Source: CAYJXK01 sp964374115
GTDB lineage: Bacteria > Patescibacteriota > Patescibacteriia > Magasanikbacterales > UBA922
NCBI GenBank assembly: GCA_964374115.1
Contig: CAYJXK010000008.1
Location: 1-31,473 of the forward strand
Reading direction: 5' to 3'
Length of the DNA: 31,473 nucleotides
A program made the translations under genes and the position numbers. This document shows, one piece after another, positions 23,884 through 31,316 of this stretch. The notes beneath the pieces are model-generated. The model ran no database searches. It saw only the letters and a program-made list of their open reading frames with translations, and was not told where the DNA came from. Numbering within the stretch: position 1 is the stretch's first letter; each line of letters opens with the position of its first letter.

Positions 23884-24882
23884 TTATGCAACCCGATTTT
23901 GTATCTTTCCTTTTAAAAATCCTCGCACATTGTCAACCGTGGTATCAATAATGCGTTTGATCGCCTCAGTGCTATTGAAGGCATTATGTGGGGTTACAAT
24001 GGTATTTGGGTGATCGATAATCATATTATTCATGAGACTCGTGCGAATCAATTCCGGAGAGCAACGCCCACAGACGAGTTCTTCATGGCTCTGCATGATA
24101 TCTTCATCTTCGAGCACATCGAGTCCGACCCCACCGATGTGCGCGTTGTCGAGCCCCCACACGAGAGCCGAGCTCTCAATGATTCCACCTCGCGCAGTAT
24201 TGATGAGATACACCCCTTTTTTCATTTTTTTGATTGCTGTTTTGTTGATAAGGTGGTGAGTTTCTTTGGTGAGCGGCACATGCACAGAAATGATATCTGA
24301 TAAGGCAAACAGTTTGGAAAGCGTGACATAGCGGAAGTGCAACTCTCGTGTTTTTTCTTTTTTTGGGGATGGATCATAGGCCACCACTGTGGCTTCAAAT
24401 CCCAGAAGGAGCTGAATGAGATGCATGCCAATATGTCCTGTCCCGATGACCCCAATTGTTTTTCCTTTGATATCCATGCCGCGCAGGCCTCCAACATCAT
24501 ACTGTCCTTCTTTTACTCGTTTGAGCGCGGGAAATAATTTGCGCGTGAGCGCAAGGATGAGAGCAAGGGTGTGTTCTGCGACGGTGTGTTCTCCATAGGT
24601 TGGGACATTGCACACGGCAATATGTCGGGCTTTGGCAGCGGAAAGATCAATATGATCGTAGCCGGTCGAGAGCGTCGCGATGAGCTCGAGTTTTTGGAGT
24701 GATTGTATCACTTCTTTTGTGAATTTCGATTTCACGAAGCCCCCAATCACTTGTGTACGCGGGTCGAGATTTTTTGGAGAGAGTGATTCTTCAAAAATTC
24801 GGATGGTATGTCCTCCAAGTTTTTTTTTGAGATAATCCTTCATGTCGGGCATGATATTGTAGAAGGCAATGCGTTTTTTCAT
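23884..24882 (-). CDS. D-2-hydroxyacid dehydrogenase (D-lactate dehydrogenase-like)
   Basis: It is an NAD-dependent oxidoreductase acting on D-2-hydroxy acids. The Rossmann motif GTGHIGMHLIQL, LINTARGGIIES (catalytic Arg), LDVLEDED (Glu) and VTPHNAFNS (catalytic His) are all present. Among subfamilies, the TPHNAF wording and the overall length (332 aa) lean toward D-lactate dehydrogenase, which would regenerate NAD+ in fermentation. Its ATG starts one base after the rplK stop, so it is translationally tied to rplK. Confidence 0.93.
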   Translation of the reverse strand: MKKRIAFYNIMPDMKDYLKKKLGGHTIRIFEESLSPKNLDPRTQVIGGFVKSKFTKEVIQSLQKLELIATLSTGYDHIDLSAAKARHIAVCNVPTYGEHTVAEHTLALILALTRKLFPALKRVKEGQYDVGGLRGMDIKGKTIGVIGTGHIGMHLIQLLLGFEATVVAYDPSPKKEKTRELHFRYVTLSKLFALSDIISVHVPLTKETHHLINKTAIKKMKKGVYLINTARGGIIESSALVWGLDNAHIGGVGLDVLEDEDIMQSHEELVCGRCSPELIRTSLMNNMIIDHPNTIVTPHNAFNSTEAIKRIIDTTVDNVRGFLKGKIQNRVA

Positions 24883-24883
24883 A

Positions 24884-25309
24884 TTATCCTTCGATGGTCA
24901 CTCCCATCTGTCGTGCTGTCCCTTCCATGATCTTCATTGCGGCCTCAATATCTGTGGTATTGAGATCTGGCATTTTCTTTTCCGCCACTTCTCGCAGTTT
25001 TGATCGAGTTATTTTCCCTGCCTTGTCTTTGAGCGGGTTTGAAGCTCCTTTTGAGATGCCGGCTACTTTTTTGATGAGTTCTGATGCTGGCGCCACTTTG
25101 GTGATGAAGGTAAATGAGCGATCTTCGTAGACGCTGATAATCACAGGCACGACTTCTCCTTTTCGGTCGGCGGTCTTATCGTTGAATTCTTTGCAAAAAG
25201 CCTGGATATTTACACCATGCTGACCAAGCGCCGGGCCAACAGGAGGAGCAGGATTGGCAGCCCCGCCGGTGATCTGGAGTTTGATTTGGGTCATGAGTTT
25301 TTTGGGCAT
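24884..25309 (-). CDS. rplK: Ribosomal protein uL11
   Basis: This L7/L12-stalk-base protein binds 23S rRNA at the GTPase-associated centre. The N-terminal GGAANPAPPVGPALGQHGVNI (positions 15-35; proline-rich) is diagnostic, and the C-terminal RNA-binding domain includes SDLNTT-like DLNTTDIEAAMKIMEGTARQMG. It has 141 residues, the standard length. It follows nusG by 27 bp and is followed at once by the dehydrogenase instead of rplA. Confidence 0.98.
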   Translation of the reverse strand: MPKKLMTQIKLQITGGAANPAPPVGPALGQHGVNIQAFCKEFNDKTADRKGEVVPVIISVYEDRSFTFITKVAPASELIKKVAGISKGASNPLKDKAGKITRSKLREVAEKKMPDLNTTDIEAAMKIMEGTARQMGVTIEG

Positions 25310-25336
25310 ATATGTTGAAAGGCTTATATCTGAATC

Positions 25337-25882
25337 TTATATTTTCTTCACTTGCAACGCATCGAGCTCGACTGGGGTTTCTCTCCCAAACATGCTCACT
25401 AATACTTTGATCTTACCACGATTTTCATCCACAGCGCTCACTTTTCCTTCAAAGTTTTTGAATGGACCATCAACAATACGCACTGGATCGTCCATTTGGA
25501 CATCAATTTTGTGAGTGGGTTGATCTACCCCCATGCGTTTCTGCAACGCTTCCATTTCTTTTGCGTCAATGGGGGTTGGTGTTGTCCCTGATCCGACAAA
25601 TCCGGTGACATTTGGCGTATTTCGTACGACATACCATGAATCGTCATTCACAATCATTTCGATCAACACATAGCCGGGGAAGATTTTTTCTTCTATCACT
25701 TGTCGTTTTCCATTTTTAATTTTAATTTTCTTTTCTTTTGGAACCAGCACGTGAAAGATGCGGCTGGTCATGTCAAACGTGTCAATGCGCTGTTCGAGAT
25801 TGCGCTTGACGTTTTCTTCGTAGCCGCTGTAGGTATGAAGCACGTACCATCGGCGTCCGAGATCAAGGGTTTGTTTGGCCAT
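25337..25882 (-). CDS. nusG: Transcription elongation/antitermination factor NusG
   Basis: It couples RNA polymerase to ribosomes or Rho. The NGN domain shows RRWYVLHTYSGYEENVKRNL and KIFPGYVLIEM; the C-terminal KOW domain has DDPVRIVDGPFKNFEGKVSAV. It has 181 residues. It lies 72 bp after secE in a gap with alternative hairpins. Confidence 0.98.
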   Translation of the reverse strand: MAKQTLDLGRRWYVLHTYSGYEENVKRNLEQRIDTFDMTSRIFHVLVPKEKKIKIKNGKRQVIEEKIFPGYVLIEMIVNDDSWYVVRNTPNVTGFVGSGTTPTPIDAKEMEALQKRMGVDQPTHKIDVQMDDPVRIVDGPFKNFEGKVSAVDENRGKIKVLVSMFGRETPVELDALQVKKI

Positions 25883-25884
25883 AG

Positions 25885-25943
25885 GAAAGGCTTGAAATGT
25901 TGGAAAGGCTTTGGATTGTGATTTTTAACTTTTCGAGCCTTTC
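25885..25943 (-). promoter_or_regulatory. Alternative-hairpin leader of nusG
   Basis: On the minus strand GAAAGGCT (25943-25936) can pair with either of two identical AGCCTTTC strings: 25910-25903 or 25892-25885. The second pairing would sequester the bases just before the nusG ATG (25882); the first would leave them free. A related AAGCCTTTCAACAT string (25325-25312) precedes rplK. A switch is inferred from the pairing only. Confidence 0.4.
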
Positions 25944-25954
25944 AATCTTCAATG

Positions 25955-26146
25955 TCAAATAATCATTTCGAGTCCCAGATTCAACACATAATCGAGAACT
26001 CCAAAGAATAGGGCGATGCCAATACTCATCGCGATCACGACCAGCGAATAGTTGGTGACTTGTTTTTTGGTGGGCCAAGTCACTTTTCTCATTTCGATGA
26101 TTGCATCTTGGATATAGCGTGTGAGTTTGTTGTTTTTTACGTTCAT
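25955..26146 (-). CDS. secE: Preprotein translocase subunit SecE
   Basis: SecE is the small membrane subunit of the SecYEG channel. Residues about 12-30 (IQDAIIEMRKVTWPTKKQVT) carry the amphipathic helix and the conserved WPT motif. One membrane helix follows (LVVIAMSIGIALFFGVLDYVL). It has 63 residues from ATG 26146. The gene order secE-nusG-rplK is the usual bacterial one. Confidence 0.96.
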   Translation of the reverse strand: MNVKNNKLTRYIQDAIIEMRKVTWPTKKQVTNYSLVVIAMSIGIALFFGVLDYVLNLGLEMII

Positions 26147-26156
26147 ATTGGTACTT

Positions 26157-26176
26157 AAAAACGGCTCTGAGCCGTT
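26157..26176 (-). terminator. Terminator-like hairpin inside the secE leader
   Basis: On the minus strand AACGGCTC (26176-26169) pairs with GAGCCGTT (26167-26160), followed by a five-T run (26161-26157). It lies between the secE promoter and its ATG and makes up most of the roughly 36-nt leader. It could act as an attenuator or as an RNA-stabilising 5' hairpin. Confidence 0.6.
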
Positions 26177-26188
26177 GTGAATGAAAGT

Positions 26189-26218
26189 ACTATAGCGCAA
26201 ACTGAGAGTGGATGTCAA
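26189..26218 (-). promoter_or_regulatory. Promoter of secE-nusG-rplK
   Basis: On the minus strand a perfect -35 TTGACA (26218-26213), an 18-bp spacer and -10 TATAGT (26194-26189) predict a start near 26182, about 36 nt before secE. It is the best sigma-70-type promoter in the window. Confidence 0.85.
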
Positions 26219-26232
26219 GGGGGGACTGAAGC

Positions 26233-26291
26233 GCGGTTTGGGTGAACCTCGCCATTCCATAAAATATAAAATGAAAGGCGGGGTGAACCGC
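26233..26291. repeat. Imperfect inverted repeat upstream of the secE promoter
   Basis: GCGGTT (26233-26238) pairs with AACCGC (26286-26291), and GGGTGAACC occurs twice as a direct repeat (26240-26248 and 26281-26289). The intervening bases are A/T-rich. It lies between the fic-side G-rich element and the secE promoter. A boundary or transcript-end role is possible; no T-rich terminator is clear. Confidence 0.35.
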
Positions 26292-26366
26292 ATACTCGGT
26301 GTTCGGAAGTTGAATTATTTTCATTTTCGTTTTTTTCAATTATTCAAATGCGAATTTTGATTCCAT

Positions 26367-26576
26367 TTGGCGGGGGCGCAAGCTTGCCCGCCGAGTTTGC
26401 GGGTGCCACAGAGCCGAACAGTATGAGTGTTGGTGCGAGAGGCGGGAGGGGAACAAAAGGGGTGCCCCAGCACCAGTGCCCCGCACGAGAACCACAGCAC
26501 CAGAGCAGAGCTCGGAACTGGGCACCGCAAGTTCCATGCGGGGCTCGGTACGGGGTAAAAATTGTGCCCCCGCCAA
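26367..26576. mobile_element. MITE-like G-rich element bounded by 15-bp inverted repeats (right of secE)
   Basis: Terminal repeats TTGGCGGGGGCGCAA (26367-26381) and its inverse at 26562-26576 match at 14 of 15 bases, the odd one a G-T pair. The 210-bp element holds no credible gene, is much richer in G+C than its flanks, and has further internal inverted repeats (for example GGAACT/AGTTCC near 26515-26536). It includes AGGGGAACAAAAGGGGT (26447-26463), found again at 27923-27939 on the other side of fic. No target-site duplication was obvious. Confidence 0.6.
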
Positions 26577-26584
26577 TCTCGTTG

Positions 26585-27643
26585 CTATGAATTGGCAATA
26601 TAGTGGGTTGCCTTTCCTTTGCCGACAGATTTAATCATTTTTATTCTTTTGAGTTTCTGCGTATGCAATTGAGCCGTGCGTTTTGGGCAAGACAAAATAT
26701 CCTCAACATCTTTGGCAGTGATTCTCCCCATTTGATCCAAGAAATCTATGATTTTCAGTTGTTCAGTGGTCAGGTATATTTGCGATTTTATTTCTCCCCT
26801 TGCCGCATGGCGAGCTAAAGGAAGAATTTTAGATTTAACCTCGTCAATTTCTTGTTTGAATCCTTTGACAAAATATTCCAGCCACGAAGTTAAATCCGTA
26901 CGTCGTTCTTCGTAATTTTTGCCAACATTTATAGCTTTGTAATACGTCGGTTGGTCAGTATTGTAATAATCCTCTAACGCGAAAAGCCGACGGAAATCGT
27001 AACCGCGTTGGTATAGTATTAAAGTGGCTAAAGCGCGCGCCGTACGACCATTGCCGTCATTGAATGGATGAATAGCCGCGATTTCAAGATGAGCGATCGC
27101 GGCGACAATCACGGGATTTATTTCTTCCTTTTCGCTTTCGTTGAGCCAAATGACAAAATCTTTCATCAATTGCGGCACTTTTTTGGCATCTGGCCCGGTG
27201 TATAAAGTTTCCTGCGGCATTCCGAAACAGCGGCGAACAACATAAATTGGACCCGGACGATAATGCCCGCAAAATTGCGGCGCCAAAGTTTTATCAGTTA
27301 CCAGTTTATGGATTTTTAAAATCACTTTTTCAGTAATTATTTTTTTCTCCGCCACGATTTTTTCAATATATTTCAAGGCGTTAAGATAATTTTTAACTTC
27401 AAAAATATCTCTATCTGGCGCGTCAACTTTTTTCTTGGCATACAACGCCTCTACCTGCTGCAGGTTTAATTTATTGCCTTCTATTTCCGTAGAGTGGTGC
27501 GTCATGCGGATAATGGCTTGGCGGCGCAAACGCAGTTCGTGTTTTGGTAAAATTTTAGCGCGATCAATAATGCCCTTGGCTTCGGCAATGGCCGTTAGAT
27601 CGCGTAGAATTTTATCCGTGAGTTGGTATTTTGGATTAAACAT
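26585..27643 (-). CDS. Fic-domain protein, class II autoinhibited, with C-terminal winged helix
   Basis: Fic enzymes usually AMPylate target proteins. The catalytic loop HPFNDGNGRTAR (residues 192-203) is complete. The N-terminal inhibitory helix motif [ST]xxxEG is present as STEIEGN (51-57), so activity should be held in check until the helix is displaced. Residues about 285-345 form a DNA-binding winged-helix-like domain (TTEQLKIIDFLDQMGRITAKDV to CPKRTAQLHTQKLKR). It has 352 residues. The gene is bracketed by related repeat elements and has its own promoter under three tandem repeats, which is compatible with autoregulation. No antitoxin gene sits beside it. Confidence 0.93.
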   Translation of the reverse strand: MFNPKYQLTDKILRDLTAIAEAKGIIDRAKILPKHELRLRRQAIIRMTHHSTEIEGNKLNLQQVEALYAKKKVDAPDRDIFEVKNYLNALKYIEKIVAEKKIITEKVILKIHKLVTDKTLAPQFCGHYRPGPIYVVRRCFGMPQETLYTGPDAKKVPQLMKDFVIWLNESEKEEINPVIVAAIAHLEIAAIHPFNDGNGRTARALATLILYQRGYDFRRLFALEDYYNTDQPTYYKAINVGKNYEERRTDLTSWLEYFVKGFKQEIDEVKSKILPLARHAARGEIKSQIYLTTEQLKIIDFLDQMGRITAKDVEDILSCPKRTAQLHTQKLKRIKMIKSVGKGKATHYIANS

Positions 27644-27667
27644 AAATGATTGTTATCTTCTACTACC

Positions 27668-27696
27668 ATTATATCATCAAGCAACGATTCGCGCAA
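27668..27696 (-). promoter_or_regulatory. Promoter of fic
   Basis: On the minus strand a consensus -10 TATAAT (27673-27668) sits 17 bp from a -35-like TTGCGC (27696-27691), about 25 bp before the start codon. The -35 lies inside the first of the tandem repeats. Confidence 0.65.
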
Positions 27697-27719
27697 GATT
27701 CGCGCAACAATCGCGCAAG
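27687..27719. repeat. Three 11-bp tandem repeats over the fic promoter
   Basis: ATTCGCGCAAG (27687-27697), ATTCGCGCAAC (27698-27708) and AATCGCGCAAG (27709-27719) are contiguous and differ by one or two bases. A period of 11 bp puts the copies on nearly the same face of the helix. This suits a repressor site overlapping the -35; the winged helix of the Fic protein is a candidate binder (inference). Confidence 0.6.
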
Positions 27720-27906
27720 AAATTTTGAAAGTGAAAAAGGCCAGCGGTACTTTTTTGCGCCGCCGGACGACGCAGAGCGAGCGGAGCGAGCGATTGCGCC
27801 GAACATTTCGGCATACAGGGAGTTATATGATGTATGCTTTTCTTTTTGTCTCGCGTCACAGCGGGACCGCTTTTATATAACGGCCAAATTTTAATTTTTA
27901 TCCTTT
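27720..27906. other. Repeat-rich intergenic stretch left of the PLP-enzyme gene
   Basis: No gene is supported here. Inverted repeats include GTTATAT (27822-27828) with ATATAAC (27875-27881) and GCCG/CGGC near 27799-27812. GCGAGCG occurs twice two bases apart. Composition swings from G+C-rich to A/T-rich over short distances. Confidence 0.4.
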
Positions 27907-27957
27907 TTTGGCGGGGCGCAAGAGGGGAACAAAAGGGGTAAATTGCGCACCACCAAA
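27907..27957. mobile_element. Short copy of the G-rich inverted-repeat element (left of the PLP gene)
   Basis: Arms TTTGGCGGGGCGCAA (27907-27921) and 27943-27957 are inverted at 13 of 15 positions and resemble the arms of the 210-bp element at 26367. Between them is AGGGGAACAAAAGGGGT, identical to 26447-26463. It looks like a deleted or minimal form of the same element. Confidence 0.55.
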
Positions 27958-27977
27958 CATTTCACAAGTTGCTCCTT

Positions 27978-29354
27978 TTACTTGTCGGTTGCTTGCTCAA
28001 AGGCCCGTATTACATTTGTGAATTCTTCTGGTGATTCCATACCGACTGCGATTCGTATTGTTCGGTCTTCCAAGGCAAAATTAGATAACCAAGTCTTTTC
28101 GTGGCCAAAACTAGAACCAAGTCCGATAGTATCACCACCAATTTTTTTAACTTTGTCCATGAAGCCGTCTCTGTCTTTAATCTTTTCAGGAAGATCAATA
28201 TAAAACAGTGTTACGACACCGTTTGGAGCCAGTTTTTCTGCCAATTCATTTTGTTTGTGTGATTTTAAGTTGGGGTGATATACGGTAAAGCCTTTTGTCT
28301 CTAGAGCTCTCGCCAACGCGAGCGCATTGGCGGCGTGCCTTTTTAGAATTTCCGGCATTAAACTAGTAATGTCGCTAGGTATTTCCGCTTTGCTGGTTGC
28401 CTGGAGATATGCGCCCGTTTGAATACGCAAATTCTTTATTTGTTTTATCTTTTCTGGATCTCTGGAATAAACTATACCCATGGTTATTTTATTTTTTCCG
28501 CTTTGGTAATGCTTAGTTCCACTCTCCACGACCGTCATCTCTGACGTGATGTCGCCAACTAGCTCAATCGGGTTAATCAAGATTGGTGATGGGAGCGTAT
28601 TGTCCAAAATTAGAGAGAGTTTTTCTCTGCTTACGCTTAAAACATGTTTAACTGTTTTGTATACTTCGTTTATCGCTTCTTTTCTGCTTAGACCTAACGT
28701 CGCCATAACTTCTTTTACCACTCCGCGAAATACAAATGGGTTATTGCCAACTTGAAATTCGGCGATCGCTTGCAAGATTTTTTGCCTAGCAGTTTCAGGC
28801 AAATTTTTTAACGATTCTTTTACAGAGAGATAATTATCCAGCACTTTTTTTGGGGTTAATTTGTCGCGATATTCTTCATTTGTGTCTTTGACAACTTCTG
28901 CGTAGGCTTTTGGGTCGGCCATTTTCATTTCTTTGGAATTTGCTACCGTTTCAGCAATAATTAGACAAGGGTGTAACCTGTTTACTGCAATTTTTAGACC
29001 ATCTATATCAGCTGGATCAAAATATTGTATTTTTATGCCACGTTTTTTTAGGCCCATGACATAATCTTTTGTAACTCCGTATACGTCATGTGAACACAGC
29101 ACTACATCGCCTGGCTTTAATCCCTCTGCCTCTATGGCCGTATGAATCGCGGCCATGCCAGAATTAAAAAGCGCGGTATCAGGCACGCCGATCATTTCAG
29201 CGAACTTTTTTTCATCCGCGGCCAATTCCTTATAGTCGTATCTTTGGTACATGCCAGTATCTTCACCGGCAAATACTTTTTTTGTGTCTTCATTAAAGCT
29301 GCCAACAGTTTCGTATTCTTTTGCCACTGGAATAAAATGATTTTTCTCTATCAT
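27978..29354 (-). CDS. Cys/Met-metabolism PLP-dependent enzyme with a large insertion
   Basis: The family includes cystathionine gamma-synthase, cystathionine lyases and methionine gamma-lyase. Seen here: NSGMAAIHTAI (cofactor phosphate region), PGDVVLCSHDVYG, DNTLPSP with Asp251 for the pyridine nitrogen, and the Schiff-base Lys281 in VESGTKHYQSGKNKITMG. Between IIAETVANS (residues 132-140) and LILDNT (about 248), where the family normally has a few dozen residues, about 100 mostly helical residues are inserted, giving 458 in total. The exact reaction cannot be assigned. It lies 17 bp after the alpha/beta hydrolase gene. Confidence 0.88.
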   Translation of the reverse strand: MIEKNHFIPVAKEYETVGSFNEDTKKVFAGEDTGMYQRYDYKELAADEKKFAEMIGVPDTALFNSGMAAIHTAIEAEGLKPGDVVLCSHDVYGVTKDYVMGLKKRGIKIQYFDPADIDGLKIAVNRLHPCLIIAETVANSKEMKMADPKAYAEVVKDTNEEYRDKLTPKKVLDNYLSVKESLKNLPETARQKILQAIAEFQVGNNPFVFRGVVKEVMATLGLSRKEAINEVYKTVKHVLSVSREKLSLILDNTLPSPILINPIELVGDITSEMTVVESGTKHYQSGKNKITMGIVYSRDPEKIKQIKNLRIQTGAYLQATSKAEIPSDITSLMPEILKRHAANALALARALETKGFTVYHPNLKSHKQNELAEKLAPNGVVTLFYIDLPEKIKDRDGFMDKVKKIGGDTIGLGSSFGHEKTWLSNFALEDRTIRIAVGMESPEEFTNVIRAFEQATDK

Positions 29355-29371
29355 ATAGTTTAGATTATTTC

Positions 29372-30403
29372 TTAAGAAGGTTGCATTTCCGCAAGTTTCA
29401 TAAGCAGTTCTTGCACGAGCGCCGCGATTGCCTTTGGTTTTTCAATATGCACTTGGTGCCCGGCATCCTCGGTTTGCGGTTTTATATTAATATTGGAATT
29501 TGGTTGCGCCGCGAGCGTTTCTTCAGCTACCTTTAAACTGACCTCATCCACATGATCGTGTTTGCCTTTCACCATAAATGTAGGGACGTCAATTTTAGCC
29601 AGCTGACCAATGATTTTTTCCCGTACAATAGCCACGCATTCACGCGCGGCAGGCAGGGGGAACCCGGGGGTTGTTACAAGGTAAGCCTGATAGGCTCGAT
29701 TTAATTTTGGGTCATGAAATTGTTCCAAAAGCGGCGCCAGCCATTTCCAATCTAGCATCACATTTCCTTGTTCTCCAGCATATTTTTTAACTACCTGATC
29801 CATTTGTTTAATAAGTTCATCGGGCGAGCATGTGATTAACGTTGGGCCAATGAGAATAGCGCCATCATACGGGTGGCTCTCTTTTCCTTTAATTAGTAAA
29901 CCGGCACCTCCTGAACCGCCAGAGCTTTGCCCAATAAAAATTAACTTTTTTGTTTTCCACCCATGTTGTTTAAGAACGGTTTGGGGAATTTCGGATGCAG
30001 CGTTTGCCCACTCATCTACACTCATCGACATTTGTTTTATTTTGTCTTCATTGTTGGTCGTGCCTTGCGGCGTATGCATATCTAAAGCCATAACACCGAT
30101 ATTCTCTTTATTTAACAGTTCGGCGAGCTTGCTATAGTCGCGCGCTTTCCCACCATAACCATGTTGCGTTACAACCCACGTCGTTGGTGGCGTTTCAGAC
30201 TTAGGAAGATATATTTCAACCCCATATTTTTTTTCGCCAATCTCAATCGTTTCAATTGAACGAGGTTCCGCCCCGTAGAGATTTTCTTGGTCGGCTTTCA
30301 AGAAATCAATTTGCGGAGCGTCTGTAGGCACTCTAAAAACAATTTTCATGTCCGCGTTGGCCGCCGCTTGCGTGAACGCTTCGTTTTGGTGTTCTGGTGA
30401 CAT
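29372..30403 (-). CDS. Alpha/beta hydrolase
   Basis: The serine nucleophile elbow is GQSSGGSGG, the acid is in VKGKHDHVDE and the His in DAGHQVHIEKP, a full catalytic triad order for the alpha/beta hydrolase fold. WVVTQHGYGGKARDY supplies the oxyanion region. The substrate is unknown. There is no signal peptide, so it is likely cytoplasmic. ATG 30403 (about 343 aa) has T before it; a GTG at 30436 would overlap the methyltransferase stop by one base. It is probably in one transcript with its two neighbours. Confidence 0.85.
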   Translation of the reverse strand: MSPEHQNEAFTQAAANADMKIVFRVPTDAPQIDFLKADQENLYGAEPRSIETIEIGEKKYGVEIYLPKSETPPTTWVVTQHGYGGKARDYSKLAELLNKENIGVMALDMHTPQGTTNNEDKIKQMSMSVDEWANAASEIPQTVLKQHGWKTKKLIFIGQSSGGSGGAGLLIKGKESHPYDGAILIGPTLITCSPDELIKQMDQVVKKYAGEQGNVMLDWKWLAPLLEQFHDPKLNRAYQAYLVTTPGFPLPAARECVAIVREKIIGQLAKIDVPTFMVKGKHDHVDEVSLKVAEETLAAQPNSNINIKPQTEDAGHQVHIEKPKAIAALVQELLMKLAEMQPS

Positions 30404-30435
30404 AAGATAATAGTTATTATTTTTTTGCTTAATCA

Positions 30436-31266
30436 CTATTTAACCATTTTTATAATAGGCATACTACTGCAAATATCTTTGTCCAAAATAATCCATTCCT
30501 CGTTTTTAAATCCAGCTTTTTCAATAGAATTTTTTATTTCTTCTTTATGTACCGCCCCTCTAAATCTGGCATCGTCCGACATGGATATTAAAATTTTAAT
30601 GAGGTCGTAATCCGCTTGTGAAATTTTTTTGTTTTCAATCCAAGACGCCGCAATCTCTCTGGCTTTAGGATAGTTAACATAGCCGTCTTTATCGGCACAA
30701 TGAAAATATAGCTCTACTTCTATATAACTGAATAAGGGATATTGTCGGTTTGTTTTAAATGCCCATTTTGCAACTAAATTTTCTAATTTGTCGCGGTGAT
30801 TTTTTTCTATGATATTACCTTTGCAGTAAAATGCGCCGTTTGGTTTTAGTGCATGGTACATTCTTTGAAGAAATTTGTCTAAAACATTTTTTCCAATAAC
30901 GTTGTACGGCCTGTGGCCAACAATAACATCAAATTTATTTTTATCGGCAACATCTAGCCAGTCAATCTCTAAAAAAATTTCTTTTTCAAATTTTTCTTTG
31001 GAATAATTGGTAAGTACATCATAAATTGATTTATCAAAATCGGCTACATAGGGTACGATGCCCAAGCGCTTGCATAGTGAACGATACTCAATCGTTGAGC
31101 CAAGGATTAGCAAGTTGATCTTTTCGCCAACTTTCTTTATTTCCGTTTCAAGGTAAGCAAGCTCCTCTTTAGAGGGTCTTGCTGGTACCGGGAACTTACT
31201 CCACACTTCAGCATAATCCCAGCTTGCTTCTTCCTCGTTAAACTGCTGTTTTGTTTGTTGTGGCAT
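30436..31266 (-). CDS. Class I SAM-dependent methyltransferase-like protein
   Basis: The 276-residue protein has a Rossmann-type motif I variant, INLLILGSTIEYRSL (around residue 50), an acidic residue after strand 2 (PYVADFDKS), a motif near strand 4 (FDVIVGHRPYNVIGKN) and LKPNGAFYCKG for strand 5. Motif I lacks the usual GxGxG, as in some divergent methyltransferases of CPR and other bacteria. The target is unknown. It is the first gene of the block with the hydrolase and PLP enzyme. Confidence 0.75.
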   Translation of the reverse strand: MPQQTKQQFNEEEASWDYAEVWSKFPVPARPSKEELAYLETEIKKVGEKINLLILGSTIEYRSLCKRLGIVPYVADFDKSIYDVLTNYSKEKFEKEIFLEIDWLDVADKNKFDVIVGHRPYNVIGKNVLDKFLQRMYHALKPNGAFYCKGNIIEKNHRDKLENLVAKWAFKTNRQYPLFSYIEVELYFHCADKDGYVNYPKAREIAASWIENKKISQADYDLIKILISMSDDARFRGAVHKEEIKNSIEKAGFKNEEWIILDKDICSSMPIIKMVK

Positions 31267-31279
31267 ATGTTATTAATTT

Positions 31280-31309
31280 ATGGTAATTCGGTTTTTGGTC
31301 ATTTCGCAA
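31280..31309 (-). promoter_or_regulatory. Weak candidate promoter of the methyltransferase operon
   Basis: On the minus strand TTGCGA (31309-31304) and TACCAT (31285-31280) are spaced 18 bp, each four of six to consensus, and lie just upstream of the methyltransferase ATG. Confidence 0.3.
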
Positions 31310-31316
31310 TGGACAA

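Noticed and set aside
26340..26598. Three overlapping minus-strand frames and one plus-strand frame of 64-84 codons
   Set aside because: They run through the G-rich inverted-repeat element; low stop density there follows from composition.
27687..27719. Possible CRISPR repeats
   Set aside because: The three 11-bp copies are contiguous with no spacers, and no cas gene is nearby.
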